This document shows positions 1-11,720 of a DNA stretch of 64,000 nt, in pieces (position 1 is the first letter of the stretch; the number at the start of each line of letters is the position of its first letter). Source of the DNA: Tuctoria greenei (lineage: Eukaryota; Streptophyta; Magnoliopsida; Poales; Poaceae); contig JAYESD010000001.1 of NCBI GenBank assembly GCA_036927565.1, forward strand, positions 135,955,415-136,019,414, read 5' to 3'. The translations under genes and the position numbers were made by a program. Under the pieces are notes generated by a model. That model had not been told where the DNA came from. It worked only from the letters and a program-made list of their open reading frames with translations, and searched no databases.

Positions 1-720
1 GACATTTTCTTGAGTAGGCGATGAAGATAGAGTCGGTTTATGGCGTGACAAGCGGTGTTAACCGCTTCAGCCCAAAACCAATCCGAAGTCTTGTACTAAT
101 CGAGCATTGTCCTCGCCATCTCAATGAGGGTTCAGTTCTTCCTTTCAGCTACTCCGTTTTGTTGAGGGGAATATGGTGCTAAAAATTCATGCTTTATTCC
201 TTCCTCATCTAAGTATTCCTCAACCTGGGTATTTTTGAACTTTGTGCCATTGTCACTTTGTATGTTCTTGATCTTCAATGGAAATTCATTTTGGGCAAGC
301 TTGAGAAACTTCTTGAGGGTTCCTTAAGTTTCTATCTTATCATGCAAAAAGAAAACCCATGTGAAGCAGGAAAAATCATCAATAATTACTAAACCGTAGT
401 TGTTACTGCCGATGCTTATGTAAGAAATTGGACCAAATAGGTCCATGTGAAGGAGCTCGAGCAGTCTCGTTGTTGTCATGACAGTCTTCGTGGGATGGGG
501 TGCTCCTACTTGCTTCCCGGCTTGGCACGCGCTACAAGGCCTGTCTTTCTAAAAAACAACATCCTTCAAACCTCAGATGTGATCGCCCTTAAGGATTTTT
601 TGAAGATTCCTCATACCAACATGTGCTAGCCGTCTATGCCACAGCCAACCCATGTTGCTCTTTGCAATCAAGCATGTGTCAAGTTCGGCTTTATCTTTGT
701 TGAAGTCAACAAGATAAAGC
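1..720 (-). pseudogene. Copia integrase (pre-integrase zinc finger and catalytic core), partial
   Basis: Conceptual minus-strand translation gives a pre-integrase segment (LWHRRLAHVGMRNL, then CSACQAGKQ), forming the HHCC zinc-binding pattern. An rve core follows with the three acidic positions in typical context: D in HMDLFGP, D in QSDNGTKF and E in NGVAERKN. At least five in-frame stops lie between these motifs, so the copy is dead. The reading frame runs off the left edge of the window near the end of the core domain. Confidence 0.82.
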
Positions 721-722
721 TT

Positions 723-1109
723 TCACTTTAACACACCCTTGAATGCAATCGAGTCATCACAACTAGAGACGGTCACACCCTCACTAGTGGACAAGCAATT
801 ATAACCCTTGTCACATAATTGAGATATGGACAGAAGGTTATAATCGTCACATAATTGAGATATGGACAGAAGGTTATAATCTAAGGAATCGACATGTAAA
901 ACATGAGAAAGAGTGTGTTGAGGCGAAATCGCAATTTTACCAGTACCGAGCACCCTTCCTTGATTGTTTTCTCCAAAATAGATGCCTTCGCTTGGATCTT
1001 CATTTTCTTCATGTTCAACAAACATCCTTCTTTCTCTGGTCATGTGGTTGGTGCGTCCACTATCTAGCACCCATTTCGATCCACCGAAGGAATAGGCCTG
1101 CAAAAACAA
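723..1109 (-). pseudogene. Copia aspartic protease region
   Basis: The minus-strand frame shows WVLDSGRTNHMT, the copia retropepsin active-site context (D-S-G kept). It is followed by the usual LSHVLHV...YNLLSISQLCD stretch that leads to the pre-integrase domain. Within this stretch about 37 bases are duplicated in tandem (about 815-890), repeating YNLLSISQLCD. The domain follows the gag segment and precedes integrase with only stop codons between, as expected for one original polyprotein. Confidence 0.8.
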
Positions 1110-1110
1110 A

Positions 1111-2065
1111 TCACGCCTTGGTCTTAGGTACCCAAGCTTGCTTGGGTCCTTTGAGGTTAGTCACAAGTGATTTGGGCACGCACACATGGGACTTGGTGTT
1201 CCCATGGCGTGGCCCAACATGTTTAGCATAAACTCTACCAAGATTACTTTTCATGAGAACATATGATGCGTCAAAGGATCTAAACAATAGTTGTTGTTCA
1301 TATGTTTTAACATTTTTGGACTTATCAACATTATTAGGCTTTCTAGCTAGAGAGGAGTTTCCCTTGACAAAATCAATGTGTTCCTTGTTATTCTTGTAGC
1401 TTCTAGCATTTTGCTTTTCACCATAAGAATACCCAATGCCATATTTGACATTAGGAGCTCTTGTGGCCAAGTATGCACTACGGGCATATTGTGACCTTCT
1501 CCTTGTCAAATATGCCACTTCGGGAAGGATGCTTGTCCTTTGTCAAGTTTGACTCCTCCTTCAAGTTAGTGTCAATTTTACCACATGAACAAGCACCAGT
1601 AGTTTCAGATTTTAGAAGTTGGCAAGGTGAGCTTGAAGGGGATGAAGGATCACTTAGCTTTAGTGAATCAATTTGTATCTCAAGGATCTTGTTAACTTTG
1701 GTTAAGTTAGCAAGTTCATCCTTAATGATAATATTTGAGTCGCTTAACTTCAAGCAAGCTTCCTTGCTTGAAGCTAACTCAAGTTTTAGTGACTTGCTTC
1801 CCTCCTTTCCAAGTTCAAGGAGCTTTTTGATCTTGAGATATTCTTCCTTTTGAAGGATGATCATATATTCTTCACGATCAACTAGCTCCACCTTATCAAC
1901 AAGCTTATCCATCAAGAATTTCATTTTAGCACCAGTTTTCTTATCTAGGCCAACAAGCATATCTTCATCACAACTATCGTATTCACTAAAATCATCACTA
2001 TCATTGGGAAAGGAATACGAGGAGAAAGATTTAGTTGTTAACTTTCTTTTACCTTCCTTCGCCAT
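1111..2065 (-). pseudogene. Copia gag, central coiled-coil-rich region
   Basis: Two overlapping minus-strand frames (1,478-2,065 and 1,111-1,518) join by a frameshift near 1,500. The first is rich in E, K and L with heptad-like spacing (residues about 70-145), which looks like a coiled coil. The second is basic and ends in a WVPK-type stretch just before the protease. Long gag proteins with such a region occur in some copia lineages; I did not assign the lineage firmly. Confidence 0.65.
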
Positions 2066-2685
2066 TAGACATGTGTCGTTGTCCTTCCATGCGCCAATAG
2101 TTGGAAGAGGGTGGATTTCTTGGTTTTCTTCTTGATGGCTATGCGAGCCATCTCCTCTTCCTCTTTGGATGATGACTCATCATTGGAGTCCCACTCCTTT
2201 CCTAGGTGCACCTGTCCAATTTGTTTTTTCTTCTTGAACATCTTCTTGGGTTGAGGCTTTGTATCCTTGGTCTTCTTCTTATTTTCTTCATAAGGACAAT
2301 CAACTGTAAAGTGATCGTATTCACCACAGTTATAGCAAGCGCGCCTCAACATTGGTCTTGATTTTTCGTTGTGTCTTCCTTCATTTGATCTACCACCTTG
2401 TATTATTTTAATCATCTTCTTGAGTTTCTTCATAAATAGGATCATATCTTCTTCTTCTATATCGATGCTTTCGTCGTCACTGTCCTCTTCTTGTTGAGCT
2501 TCTCGAGCTTCTTTTGACATAGGCTTGCAAGTGGACTTCAAAGCGACTCCTTTCTTCTTTGCCGAGGTGAGGTTGGCAATGTATTTGACATGTTTTGCTT
2601 GCTTCTCCATCATATAAAAATTGATGATCTTTCCAAGCAATTCATCTAGGGTCATTTTTCGATACCAAGGGCTTTCTCTAATCAT
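2065..2685 (-). pseudogene. Copia gag with CCHC zinc knuckle
   Basis: This minus-strand frame carries CYNCGEYDHFTVDCPY, a nucleocapsid-type CX2CX4HX4C zinc knuckle, preceded by a gag segment with acidic and lysine-rich stretches. It continues at its amino end into the UBN2-type gag domain that has been displaced to 23,402-24,150 by the inner copia insertion. The junction lies about 80 bases beyond 2,685, at the CGAAC target duplication. Confidence 0.8.
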
Positions 2686-2766
2686 CGAACATAGGGTTAC
2701 GACATGAAGGCTCTGAGAATTAGCTTCACCACCTCATGATTATTCCACTTCTTGCTTCCATATGCT

Positions 2767-2771
2767 CGAAC
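2767..2771. repeat. Target-site duplication of the inner copia, left copy (CGAAC)
   Basis: The five bases CGAAC directly flank the LTR start at 2,772, and the same five bases follow the other LTR at 23,402-23,406. This shows that the two LTRs belong to one insertion in spite of about 17 kb between them. Confidence 0.93.
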
Positions 2772-4537
2772 TGTAGGATCGAAGAGCATGTGAAAAGCTA
2801 CCAGAGGGGGGTGAATGGTAGATTAAAAAATCTTACTCTGCGGAAACAATTAAATTCCAACCCCTTCGGCAGAAAAATGATCTGTTAAAGAAATCATGTG
2901 TGAGACTAATCTAAACGTGTTCCACCATGGAGAAAGAGATATAAATCAGAGAGAATCAAGTCACAAAGACGACACAACAAGAATCACTCAAATCCGTCGA
3001 GAGAAACTCAAATTACGATCGAAAGATCGAACAAAGGTCAATCTGTCCTACCCGAGAAAAACAGTTCTGGAACACTGCAAATAAACTCGTGTAGATCATA
3101 AACCACAAATCCAATGACCGTAAAATTTTGATAGATGATAGATAATCAAGTTGTGAAGACAACTCAAAAATAATCACGTCAATTGGATCTGTAAAACTCG
3201 AGTTATGATAAAACCACCAAAAAAAGGTAGTGTTGTGCAGAAAACTTGATGAGAAAAACTTGTCTGAAACAAGTTGGACGAACAAGGTATAAAAGTTCCT
3301 TTAAAATACAATCTTTATTCAATAGAACACAAGAGTAACAGCCCCAAAGTCGTCTCCCATGAGATCTGGCCTCTCTTGCTTATATAACGAGCCCTTAGGC
3401 CAACCCAATCTTAACTAGGACTCTAATCCTACTCGAACCACGAATCATAACTTTCCATATGCTTAGGACTCTTCTATACGCAGATAGAAGCAATCTTAAG
3501 ACTTCCGAACACCATAGGAACATATCCCACATTCCTAAAAGAACTCAAATTCGTGACCCACATGAAATCCTATCATAACCAACTCAAATCTTTCCATATT
3601 TGAGTCAAATCCGACTTAACCGCAGCCTGAGTCCATAACCTAGTCGGTTGGACCTTTCCGACCAATTCTTTACGTCCACATCTCTTCATCACACCTTGGA
3701 ACCATGCAGCCACATCCATGCACTCCTTGCACACGTGCAAACATCTTCCAACGACGTCCACGATACCTTCATATACATTGTTCTTGATTCAAACATGTTG
3801 CACGACCTCTCGATCAACTCAACCAAAATTACTCCCAAACTTGGTTGTTGAACGTCATCTTCTCCCTAAGACTAGTTCAATGGATCCCATCACCAGCCAT
3901 GTCTTCAACTCAAGCAACACCTGCACATGAATACACAACCAATACTTTCGAGCACAAGTCCTCGACTTGACTCACATTAGTTCCAAAACTACAACATCTT
4001 ACGTGAGCACCTCACATAAGCATGTTGCAAACTATAGCATAATGATATCAACCATATCAACCAAAATGCACCAAAAACTTAGCAAATGAATACTAAGAAA
4101 TCTTTCCAACAATATAAAGCAAGTTCGAAACATTTTACAGAAAAAGCAGGAACATTGTGATCAAGCTCCGAAGCTTGCCAAAGCTAACCGGAGCTTGAGC
4201 CGGAGCTTACCAAAGCTAGTACAACCTAGCGCCAGAGATAGAAAAACATGTCGGAGCTACCAACATAAGTCGGACCTAGCAAAACATATCAGAGCTTAAC
4301 AAAGACATGTCGGAGCTATCAAAGACATGCCGGAGCTAAAGGCAAAGCTCACCGGAGCTTCCCAAAAACATGTCGAACCTTGACAAAGCATGTCGGACCT
4401 ATTGTCGGACCTTACAGAAGCTCGGAGCTAGAGTCGAACTTTGCTAAAAAGGTGTTTTAGCACAATTTCAGAGCTTTTATCATCAAAGCCAATGTATTCA
4501 CTATAAGCCAATATATTCAGCACACATAGGTCTCACA
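2772..4537 (-). repeat. Inner copia 3' LTR
   Basis: This 1,766-bp LTR matches 21,603-23,401 along its whole length with scattered substitutions. A TATA-like TTATATAA is present on the minus strand near 3,380. The part from about 4,145 to 4,450 is full of imperfect GGAGCT/CGGAGCTA repeats; the 5' LTR has an extra internal duplication there, which accounts for its 33 additional bases. Confidence 0.92.
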
Positions 4538-4552
4538 ATCTCCCCCTTGATG
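4538..4552 (-). other. Polypurine tract of the inner copia
   Basis: On the minus strand CAAGGGGGAGAT lies directly before the LTR start TGTGAGACC. This is the expected plus-strand priming site of an LTR element and fixes the left LTR as the 3' LTR. Confidence 0.85.
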
Positions 4553-5579
4553 AATACATTGGCAACACCATTTAAAATCTGAACATTGGCTTATCACATT
4601 AAATGTTTTGAAAACAACTTCTCCCCCTTTGTAAAACAAAAAATAAAATTAGAAAAAAAAAAGTTCTCCCCCTGAGAAGAATCGAGCCAAAAACAATTGT
4701 GAACATGTGCAATGTGTAATCAATTTCTCCCCCTTGCATACTTATCTTTAAAAATTCACATATTATCTCTCCCCCTTTGACAATGTATTCATCAAGGTTT
4801 ATAAGACAAATTTTAATTATTATGAGCATATTATAACATATACATATCAAACAATGCTCATTCAAGTCATACTATCAAGTAACTTACACTATCACATCAA
4901 TGAGATACATAAAGTAGTGTAAGCCATGCTAGAGATCAAATGTAATTTTCAATTTAAGCAAGTCATGATCTCACAAACTTAACTATTTCAAGACCTGAAA
5001 GCATGACACTTGTTGCTGCATTTTATTATTTTTCAAAGCACAAATTTTGATCATATGATATTTGCAAGAGATTATATGCGCATCTGCCTTATTCTAACCA
5101 ACCAAGCCAAACCTATGTCATTTGACAACCAAAAGCTTAAGGACATGGTTTTAGTCATACACAACTTCTTCCAAGTTCATATCTACGTGCAATGATAAAC
5201 CATCTCAAAAGAAGAAGTGCGTTGCATGCATATTATCTTGATCTTTTCTCATTTTTATTTGATCATAAAAACTCAACATGTGAGTTGATTAATTGATTAA
5301 TTCTTTATGATTAAAAGCACTTGTGAGGATGCAACAAGTTCAAAATAGCAAGAAAGTTTGACCATGACCAGATTTAGTGTAAGTAATTATTCCAATTACT
5401 AGACATGGCAAAAACTACAAAATATATAACATGAGTAATGTAGTAAGAACTTTCAGCATGTAAAAGGAATCACAAAGTCAGATATGTATGAAATACTATG
5501 CTCATATTATTTTAAGTTTAGATTCACACATAGACTTTCCAAGTTTCAAAACTCCCCCTCAATTCAAGCCATGAGGATA
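4553..5579 (-). other. Non-coding tail of the inner copia
   Basis: This stretch lies between the end of the RNase H reading and the polypurine tract. I see no gene. It is AT-rich, with several CTCCCCCTT runs (purine runs on the coding strand) at about 4,548, 4,622, 4,668, 4,730 and 4,770 that look like extra polypurine-like tracts. Confidence 0.6.
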
Positions 5580-7142
5580 CATAACCCCTATTTCACTACG
5601 GATGAAACAAAAACGAGTGAATCCAAAGGTTTTGTAAAAATGTCAGCCAATTGTTGTTCGGTATCTACAAGGTGAAGCACAATGTTCCCTTTTTCAACAT
5701 TATCACGGAGAAAGTGATACCTAATGTCAATGCGCTTAGTTCTAGAATGTTGCACGGGGTTTTTAGCAATGCTAATGGCACTAATGTTATCACAAAACGG
5801 CGGAACACTATGTAGATCAATCCCATAGTCCTTAAGTGTTTGAACAATCCAAAGAATTTGTGAGCAAGCACTAGCAGCAGCTACATATTCAGATTCAGCT
5901 TTGGATATGCTACTGAGTTTTGTTTTCTAGAGGACCAAGCAACAAGTGAATTACCAAGAAAATGACAAGCACCGGAAGTAATTTTCCTATCAATCCTACA
6001 ACCCCCAAAATCAGCATCTGAAAAAGCTTTCAAAGTAACATTTTAGGAAGAAGGAAGAAAAATACCAAATTCTTGAGTTCCATGTAAGTACCTGAGAATC
6101 CTTTTAAGGGCTTAATGATGTGAAGCACGTGGAGAGGCTTGAAACCGTGCACAAAGACATACGCTGAATCGTATGTCCAGTCTTGATGTCATGAGGTACA
6201 AAAGTGATCCGATCATGCTTCTATATTTTTTTTGATCCACGGGTTCACCATCTTCATCAAGTTCAAGTGTTGTTGATATTCCCATTGGTGTCCAAAGTGG
6301 CTTGCTTTTGTCCATGTTGAAACGCCTTAGGAGGTCTTTTGTATACTTCGTTTGATGCACAAAGGTACCTCCTTTGTTTGCTTGATTTGCAGCCCCAAAA
6401 AAGTACGTGAGTTCTCCCATCATACTCATCTCAAATTCTGAACTCATCATAGCTGAAAACTTGGACACAAGATCATGAGAAGCACAACCAAAGATTATAT
6501 CATCCACATACACTTGAACGAATAATGAGTCATTGCCATGCTTAAGCACAAAAAGAGTTTTATCAACCTTGCCCATGGTAAACCCCTTTTCAAGTAGAAT
6601 GTTTTTGACCTATCATACCATGCTCTATGGGATTGTTTGAGACCGTACAAGGCTTTGTACAGTTTGTAAACATGATTAGGAAAATCTGGATTTTCAAAAC
6701 CCGGTGGTTGTTTGACATAGACCTACTCATCTATATAGCCATTAAGAAAAGCACTTTTAACATCCATTTTATAAAGCTTAAAACCTTTAGATGAAGCAAA
6801 AGCTAACAAAATTCTTATGGCTTCTAATCTAGCAACATGAGCAAAAGTTTCATCAAAATCTAGACCTTCAACTTGAGTGAAACCTTGAGCAACCAACCTA
6901 GCCTTATTCCTAACCACAACCCCATCCTCACTTTGTTTATTTTTAAACACCCATTTAGTTCCAATTAAAGTGTGACCTTGAGGTGGAGGTACAAGTTTCC
7001 AAACATTATTTATTTCAAAAATTTCTAACTCTTCTTGCGTGGCAATAATCCAAGATTCATTAGTGAGTGCGTGTGATATATCTTGGGGTTCAAAAGAAGC
7101 AGCAAAGCATAATGAGCATGAGAGTTTGGATTGCAAAACCAA
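5580..7142 (-). pseudogene. Inner copia reverse transcriptase and RNase H
   Basis: The RVT_2-type reverse transcriptase starts near 7,080 (KLVPPPQGHTLIGTKWVFKNK, KARLVAQGF, then MDVKSAFLNGYI). It continues after a break to the catalytic motif VYVDDIIFG near 6,510 and to LTYFFGAANQANKGG. Copia RNase H follows, ending in the typical HLVDTEQQLADIFTKPLD near 5,600. Frame changes occur near 6,600-6,720 and 5,880-6,110. The order after integrase is diagnostic of Ty1-copia. Confidence 0.87.
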
Positions 7143-7393
7143 GACCGTGTGACTCGTTCATGCAAGCTTCCAATAATTTGTTTGGAGGATGACTTTTGAG
7201 AACCCAGAGGGAAGTGGACACTTCACAAGCTTCTTCTTGTTCATGTTCATCACAAGTCGATGAGCTTGTGACTTGACGAGGATCTGGACCAGCAATGGTG
7301 GTCGTCGGTGCTGGCTGTGAATCATAATCATGAGTTGGAACAATGTCATTAGCTGCTGAATTTTCGGGCAGCAGCTCCACCTCTTCCTCATCT
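7143..7393 (-). pseudogene. Inner copia linker between integrase and reverse transcriptase
   Basis: Minus-strand reading rich in P, T and S (PTHDYDSQPAPTTTIAGPDP), acidic further on, without a recognisable fold. Such a variable linker is usual between copia integrase and reverse transcriptase. The frame overlaps those on both sides, showing at least one frameshift. Confidence 0.55.
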
Positions 7394-8413
7394 TCAACGA
7401 AAATGCTCTCCCCTGCGGATATGGATCTGGACCTGCAATGTTTGAGCTAGTACCGGGCTAGCTTCATCAAAAGACAGCTCACAAGTCTCCACAATTTTGT
7501 TAGTGTCAAGTAAAAGCACACGGTATCCTCTAGTATGAGATGGATAACCAAGAAACATGCCATCAACAGATCTAGGTTCAAATTTATCAAGATTACCATG
7601 TTTCTTAACAAAGCATTTGCATCCAAAGACCCAAAAATGTGTAACACTAGGCTTATGTCCAAATCGGAGCTCATATGGTATTTTACCTAGCTTAGAACGC
7701 AAGAAAACACGATTTGAGACATAACAGGTGGTTGCAATCGCATCAGCCCAAAATTTCCTAGGAGTTTGATATTCATCAAGCATAGTCCTAGCCATCTCAA
7801 CTAAGGTTCTGTTCTTTATTTCTACAACACCATTTTGTTGAGATACATATGGTGAAGAAAAATGATGATCTATTCCATTTTCAGCACAAAAGTGATCAAA
7901 AGATTGATTTTTAAATTCAGTTCCGTTATCACTTCTAATTGCTTTTAAAGATCATGGGTGATCAATTGATAATCTAAGAAATAAAGTTCTAAAGTTACTA
8001 AAAGTTTCATTCTTCGATGCCATAAAATAAACCCAAGAGTATCTATAATAATCATCAACAATCACAAGAACATACCATTTACCTCCGAAGGATTGAACAC
8101 GTGAAGGTCCTACGGTGTCAAGGTGCAAAAGTTGACCCCGTTCAGTTGTCATGATCATTATGAGAGGAATATGTGAACATGCAACCATCTTAGCATGTCT
8201 ACAAGAAGAGCACACAATTTCTTTGTCCCCTTTAAGCTTAGGCAGCCCAGGTATGCGATCAAGAGCACTAACACACGTGAGATGATCAATGCTTATGTGA
8301 CCAAGTCTACGATGCCAAAAATATAAATCTTTGGAATCATTAGCAACTAGACATCTATGCTTAGAGGAAGACATACCAAAATCAGCTTTAAAAACTCTTC
8401 CAAACCGTGACAT
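7394..8413 (-). pseudogene. Inner copia integrase
   Basis: The pre-integrase zinc-binding region reads WHRRLGHISIDHL...CSSCRHAKM (near 8,320-8,200). The core starts with D in HLDTVGPSRV and VIVDDYYRYSWVYF. After a gap with a stop near 7,950 comes MARTMLDEY near 7,790, ANAxxTACYVSNR-like helices and a carboxy-terminal region with KFEPRSVDGMFLGYP. These are the normal copia integrase landmarks. The core is interrupted between 7,800 and 7,950. Confidence 0.85.
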
Positions 8414-8439
8414 GTTAAAAATAAGGTCACTGTTTGAAT

Positions 8440-8853
8440 TTACAACTTTGCAGCTATTTTTAGTGAAAATAATTCCAGATTTTCATCTAGCAGTTGTGAA
8501 ACAGAAAGCAAGTTGTATTTCAAATTTTTAACAAGTTCCACATCCTTTAAAGTGTAGTGATTATTTACTCTAACCGAACTCTTAGCAATTATAGGAGTTG
8601 AAGAATTATCGGCAAAAGTAACATTCTCTACACGTGACAGAAAAGAGAGGGAGGAGAACCATTCTTTGTTACCCGTCATGTGGCGTGAGCAACCTGAATC
8701 CACAATCCAAATGTTCTCCTTCCTCAAGCTTGTAACCTACATAGAAGCACAATATGTCGATGACTCAATACTGGGATTAGTCAAAAGGCATTTAGGAATC
8801 CAGTACTAAGTCACACGATGTCTAGCAGGAATAACACGCGAAAGCTGAGATAA
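8440..8853 (-). pseudogene. Inner copia protease and end of gag (left part of the gypsy B target)
   Basis: The minus-strand frame shows IWIVDSGCSRHMTG, a retropepsin active site with D-S-G intact, followed by YNLLSVSQLLD. Upstream (8,728-8,853) is the gag-protease spacer with YWIPKCLLTNP and one stop. The reading is cut at 8,853 by gypsy B and resumes beyond 19,382. Confidence 0.84.
8849..8853. repeat. Target-site duplication of gypsy B, left copy (GATAA)
   Basis: GATAA precedes the LTR at 8,854 and is repeated directly after the other LTR at 19,378-19,382. Confidence 0.93.
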
Positions 8854-11703
8854 TGTGACGCCCAGTTCCGGAAAATGAACCAAGCTAACGCATATGTGTG
8901 CCCAGGATGTTCATCACACATACACGAGTGCAATCACAAAATAGTATACAGAAAATTACCACATAACAAGATTAATTAACGAAGTTTTATTACACAAACC
9001 ATATTATCCTCGAATTCAAGCTCTAATGAATATTTATGACCAGTTCAACTAATGCAGTGGAAATAAACTAATTAAGCAAACTAAACAGCTAGGCAGCATA
9101 AGCAATAGGGTATAGCGCAGCTTCAATCAACACCACAGGCAAAGCTGACGGTAGACATGGTCTAGAACTCCGCATTATCACCATTAAACTCCAAATCCTG
9201 ACCTGCAACTGTTGGGGGGGGGGGGGTTGCAAGAGTGAGTACATGTCGTACTCAGCAAGTGTGGAAAGTATGACATGTGGCCGATTCAAATGATGACAAT
9301 AATAATGGCAAAGTGCTGAAAAGTACATTAAAAACATTTAAAAAGCAATATATTACATGTATGTTAAGTAAACCCATCATAATCATAAGTAATATCATAA
9401 TACCAGTCTGAATTGACTACCATCATCAATAATTCCAGATTTCACCATTTGCCAATAACCATATTCAATACCAGAAATAAATCTATAACCATAATACCAA
9501 CCATAACCATTCCAAATACCATCCCAATACCGAGTACCTTCTAATCATGGAAGTTGTCCAGGTGCTCATAACCGGGAGCACAACTATCATGATAGTTTTA
9601 TTTAACTCTGCAGAGTTCGTACCACTTTACCCACGTGTTTGTGATTTCATCACCCGTCGGCGACTAAAGAACCTCCCTTATGCCAATTACACTTCCTTTG
9701 GTGTATGGCCAAGAGATCACAAAATAGCCTTTACAAAGGGATTACTAGCCTATTTAGACCCCACTGAGGTTTCACCAGTGGCGATGTCTCCCTCAGAGCA
9801 CATCTTCAACCAAGGGCCCCCTCTTGAGCTATTCGGATCCCAGGGTAGTCCCACCAATCATCAACAAACCCAATCCGACTACCCCTTCCCCGAGCATCCA
9901 CAATGGTCCAAATAGCACTGGCAAAGCCCTAATTAATCAGCTACGCCGCACCCATACTTGGCCTCGTGGTGGCACTGTACTCCTGGCTTATTCTCGCATG
10001 AACCGGTCCTTAGATCTAAAGCAAGCAAACCACCATAACATCCAACCCATCCACATACCAAGCTTGCTTAGATCACCCATTACCATATCATATTTAACCA
10101 GTTCATGTTAACCATAATCTCATCCATGCATAATTAAATTGAGTGGTATAGTTGGTTTCCATCCAAGTTGATTAAGCGAAGCAAAAAGGTAAAAATCACA
10201 TCCCGACTCTCTACCATAATTCCAGGTGACAAGGGTGGTCAATAAAGCTAGTAAACTTCCTATCATAGGATTCCCATCAAATTGACACAAGCATGCAATT
10301 TACAAACAAAACATTTATTTTAAAAACAGGATCAATATACTTCAAGGACACTTGCCTTGCTCTTGCTGATGATTAGGATCAAAGCCTTCAAACTCTTGGT
10401 GCTGGAGATCCTCCGTGACACTCTCTAGCACAAATCCGTCTAATCCACACAATAAACATACAAGACAAGAAACACAATCAAAGAGTGCACAAATATTACT
10501 CAATATGACATGACATGCATGATTGATGCAAATGCAAGGTAGAACTTGTTACTAGATTGTCTTTAATGACCACTAACTAGTTCTAATATCTTTTAACAAG
10601 TTTATACAGGTTTGGATGTGACTAGATCAAATTCTATAATTAATTCAACACAATTTAACTAGAAAGATCGGACTAGTCTGCTAGGGATCGGACAAGTCCG
10701 CACTCCGCGAGATCAGCAGATTAGGGTTTCCTAGATTGACGTGAATTTGGAGATTAGGGGTTGAATTCACGTAAGGAAAAGAGAATAGAAGGTATACCAA
10801 GTGTTTAGAACTCCAATGAATCAAGAAACTTGGAGGTAACACTTGGATCTTGATGATCTAGGGTTGGCGATGAACTTGGAGATGAATTGGTGGTGAAGAA
10901 CAAAACTTGGTGGAGATCTTGATCCTCTTTCGTATCCTCCTCTTCTTCTTCTTGCTTGGGATCTTCTCCTCCCTCCTTGATGGTGGCTCCCCACGAACTA
11001 GGGTTTGGGTGGGTGGAAAAGTGGCAAATAGATGTCAATCCAAGGAGTGGGGCTGTTTATATAGAGGTGGAGGCTAGGGTTAGATGGATTTCGAGTTTTG
11101 GGATGAGTAGAGGCCGGTTTAGAGTCCCACATGGGCTCTAAAAGAGTTAGTCATGACGTCCCTAGGCCCACTTAACGTGAAACCCAAGAAACAAGTCATA
11201 AAACAAAAGATAAACTCAGAGTCGCGAAATATCAGACAAGTCCGGAAAGGACCGGACTAGTCTGAAGTCGTCAAGGGAGAAAATCAGACAAGTCTAGCCT
11301 AAAATCGGACAAGTCTGACTTTAAACAGAGAGTAAAATGGACAAGTCTGCTGGAACACCAGACTAGTCCGGAAAAGTCCAAGGACTTAGCAATTTTCCAA
11401 GGATTCATGGAATATCGGACTAGTCTGCACAAAATCGGACAAGTCCAAAAGTTTCCAGTAGAAAAAATCGGACTAATCCGCAGCAAAAACGGACAAGTCC
11501 ATTTTTAGTCAGAGAGAAATCAGACTAGTCCTCAGCAAAATCGGACTAGTCCGCACTTTCCTGCGTTTTTAAGTGCGGTTTTGCTCAAAATCAATTTTAA
11601 ATGCTCCAAATCAATTTTAAGCTCGTTCCTGTTGTTGTGGGTTAATGTTAAACACGTATATGAGTGTATGTAGGGCATGATGCATGAAAATGAGGGTGTT
11701 ACA
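8854..11703 (-). repeat. Gypsy B 3' LTR
   Basis: The LTR begins TGTGACGCC and ends GTGTTACA on the plus strand. It matches 16,532-19,377; sampled stretches differ by roughly 2-4 percent by eye. A poly-G run at about 9,214-9,226 differs in length between the LTRs. A minus-strand TATA box lies near 11,050. The region 11,220-11,560 is an array of GGACTAGTCC/GGACAAGTCC palindrome-like motifs. Confidence 0.94.
11220..11560. promoter_or_regulatory. Array of CGGACTAGTCCG-like motifs in the gypsy B 3' LTR
   Basis: About 12 copies of a 10-12 base near-palindrome (consensus CGGACWAGTCCG, central ACTAGT or ACAAGT) occur in 340 bases. In the element's own direction this is about 140-480 bases after the LTR start and upstream of the TATA box, where enhancer sites would be expected. 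Two more copies are near 10,671-10,700. Function is inferred from position only. Confidence 0.55.
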
Positions 11704-11720
11704 AACCTACCCCCCTTAAA
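11704..11720 (-). other. Polypurine tract of gypsy B
   Basis: On the minus strand AAGGGGGGTAGGTT lies next to the LTR start TGTAACACC. It marks the 8,854-11,703 copy as the 3' LTR. Confidence 0.85.

Noticed and set aside
9547..9915. Plus-strand frame in the gypsy B LTR, repeated at 17,223
   Set aside because: Repeated only because the LTR is repeated; the second copy is frameshifted near its end and there is no protein motif.
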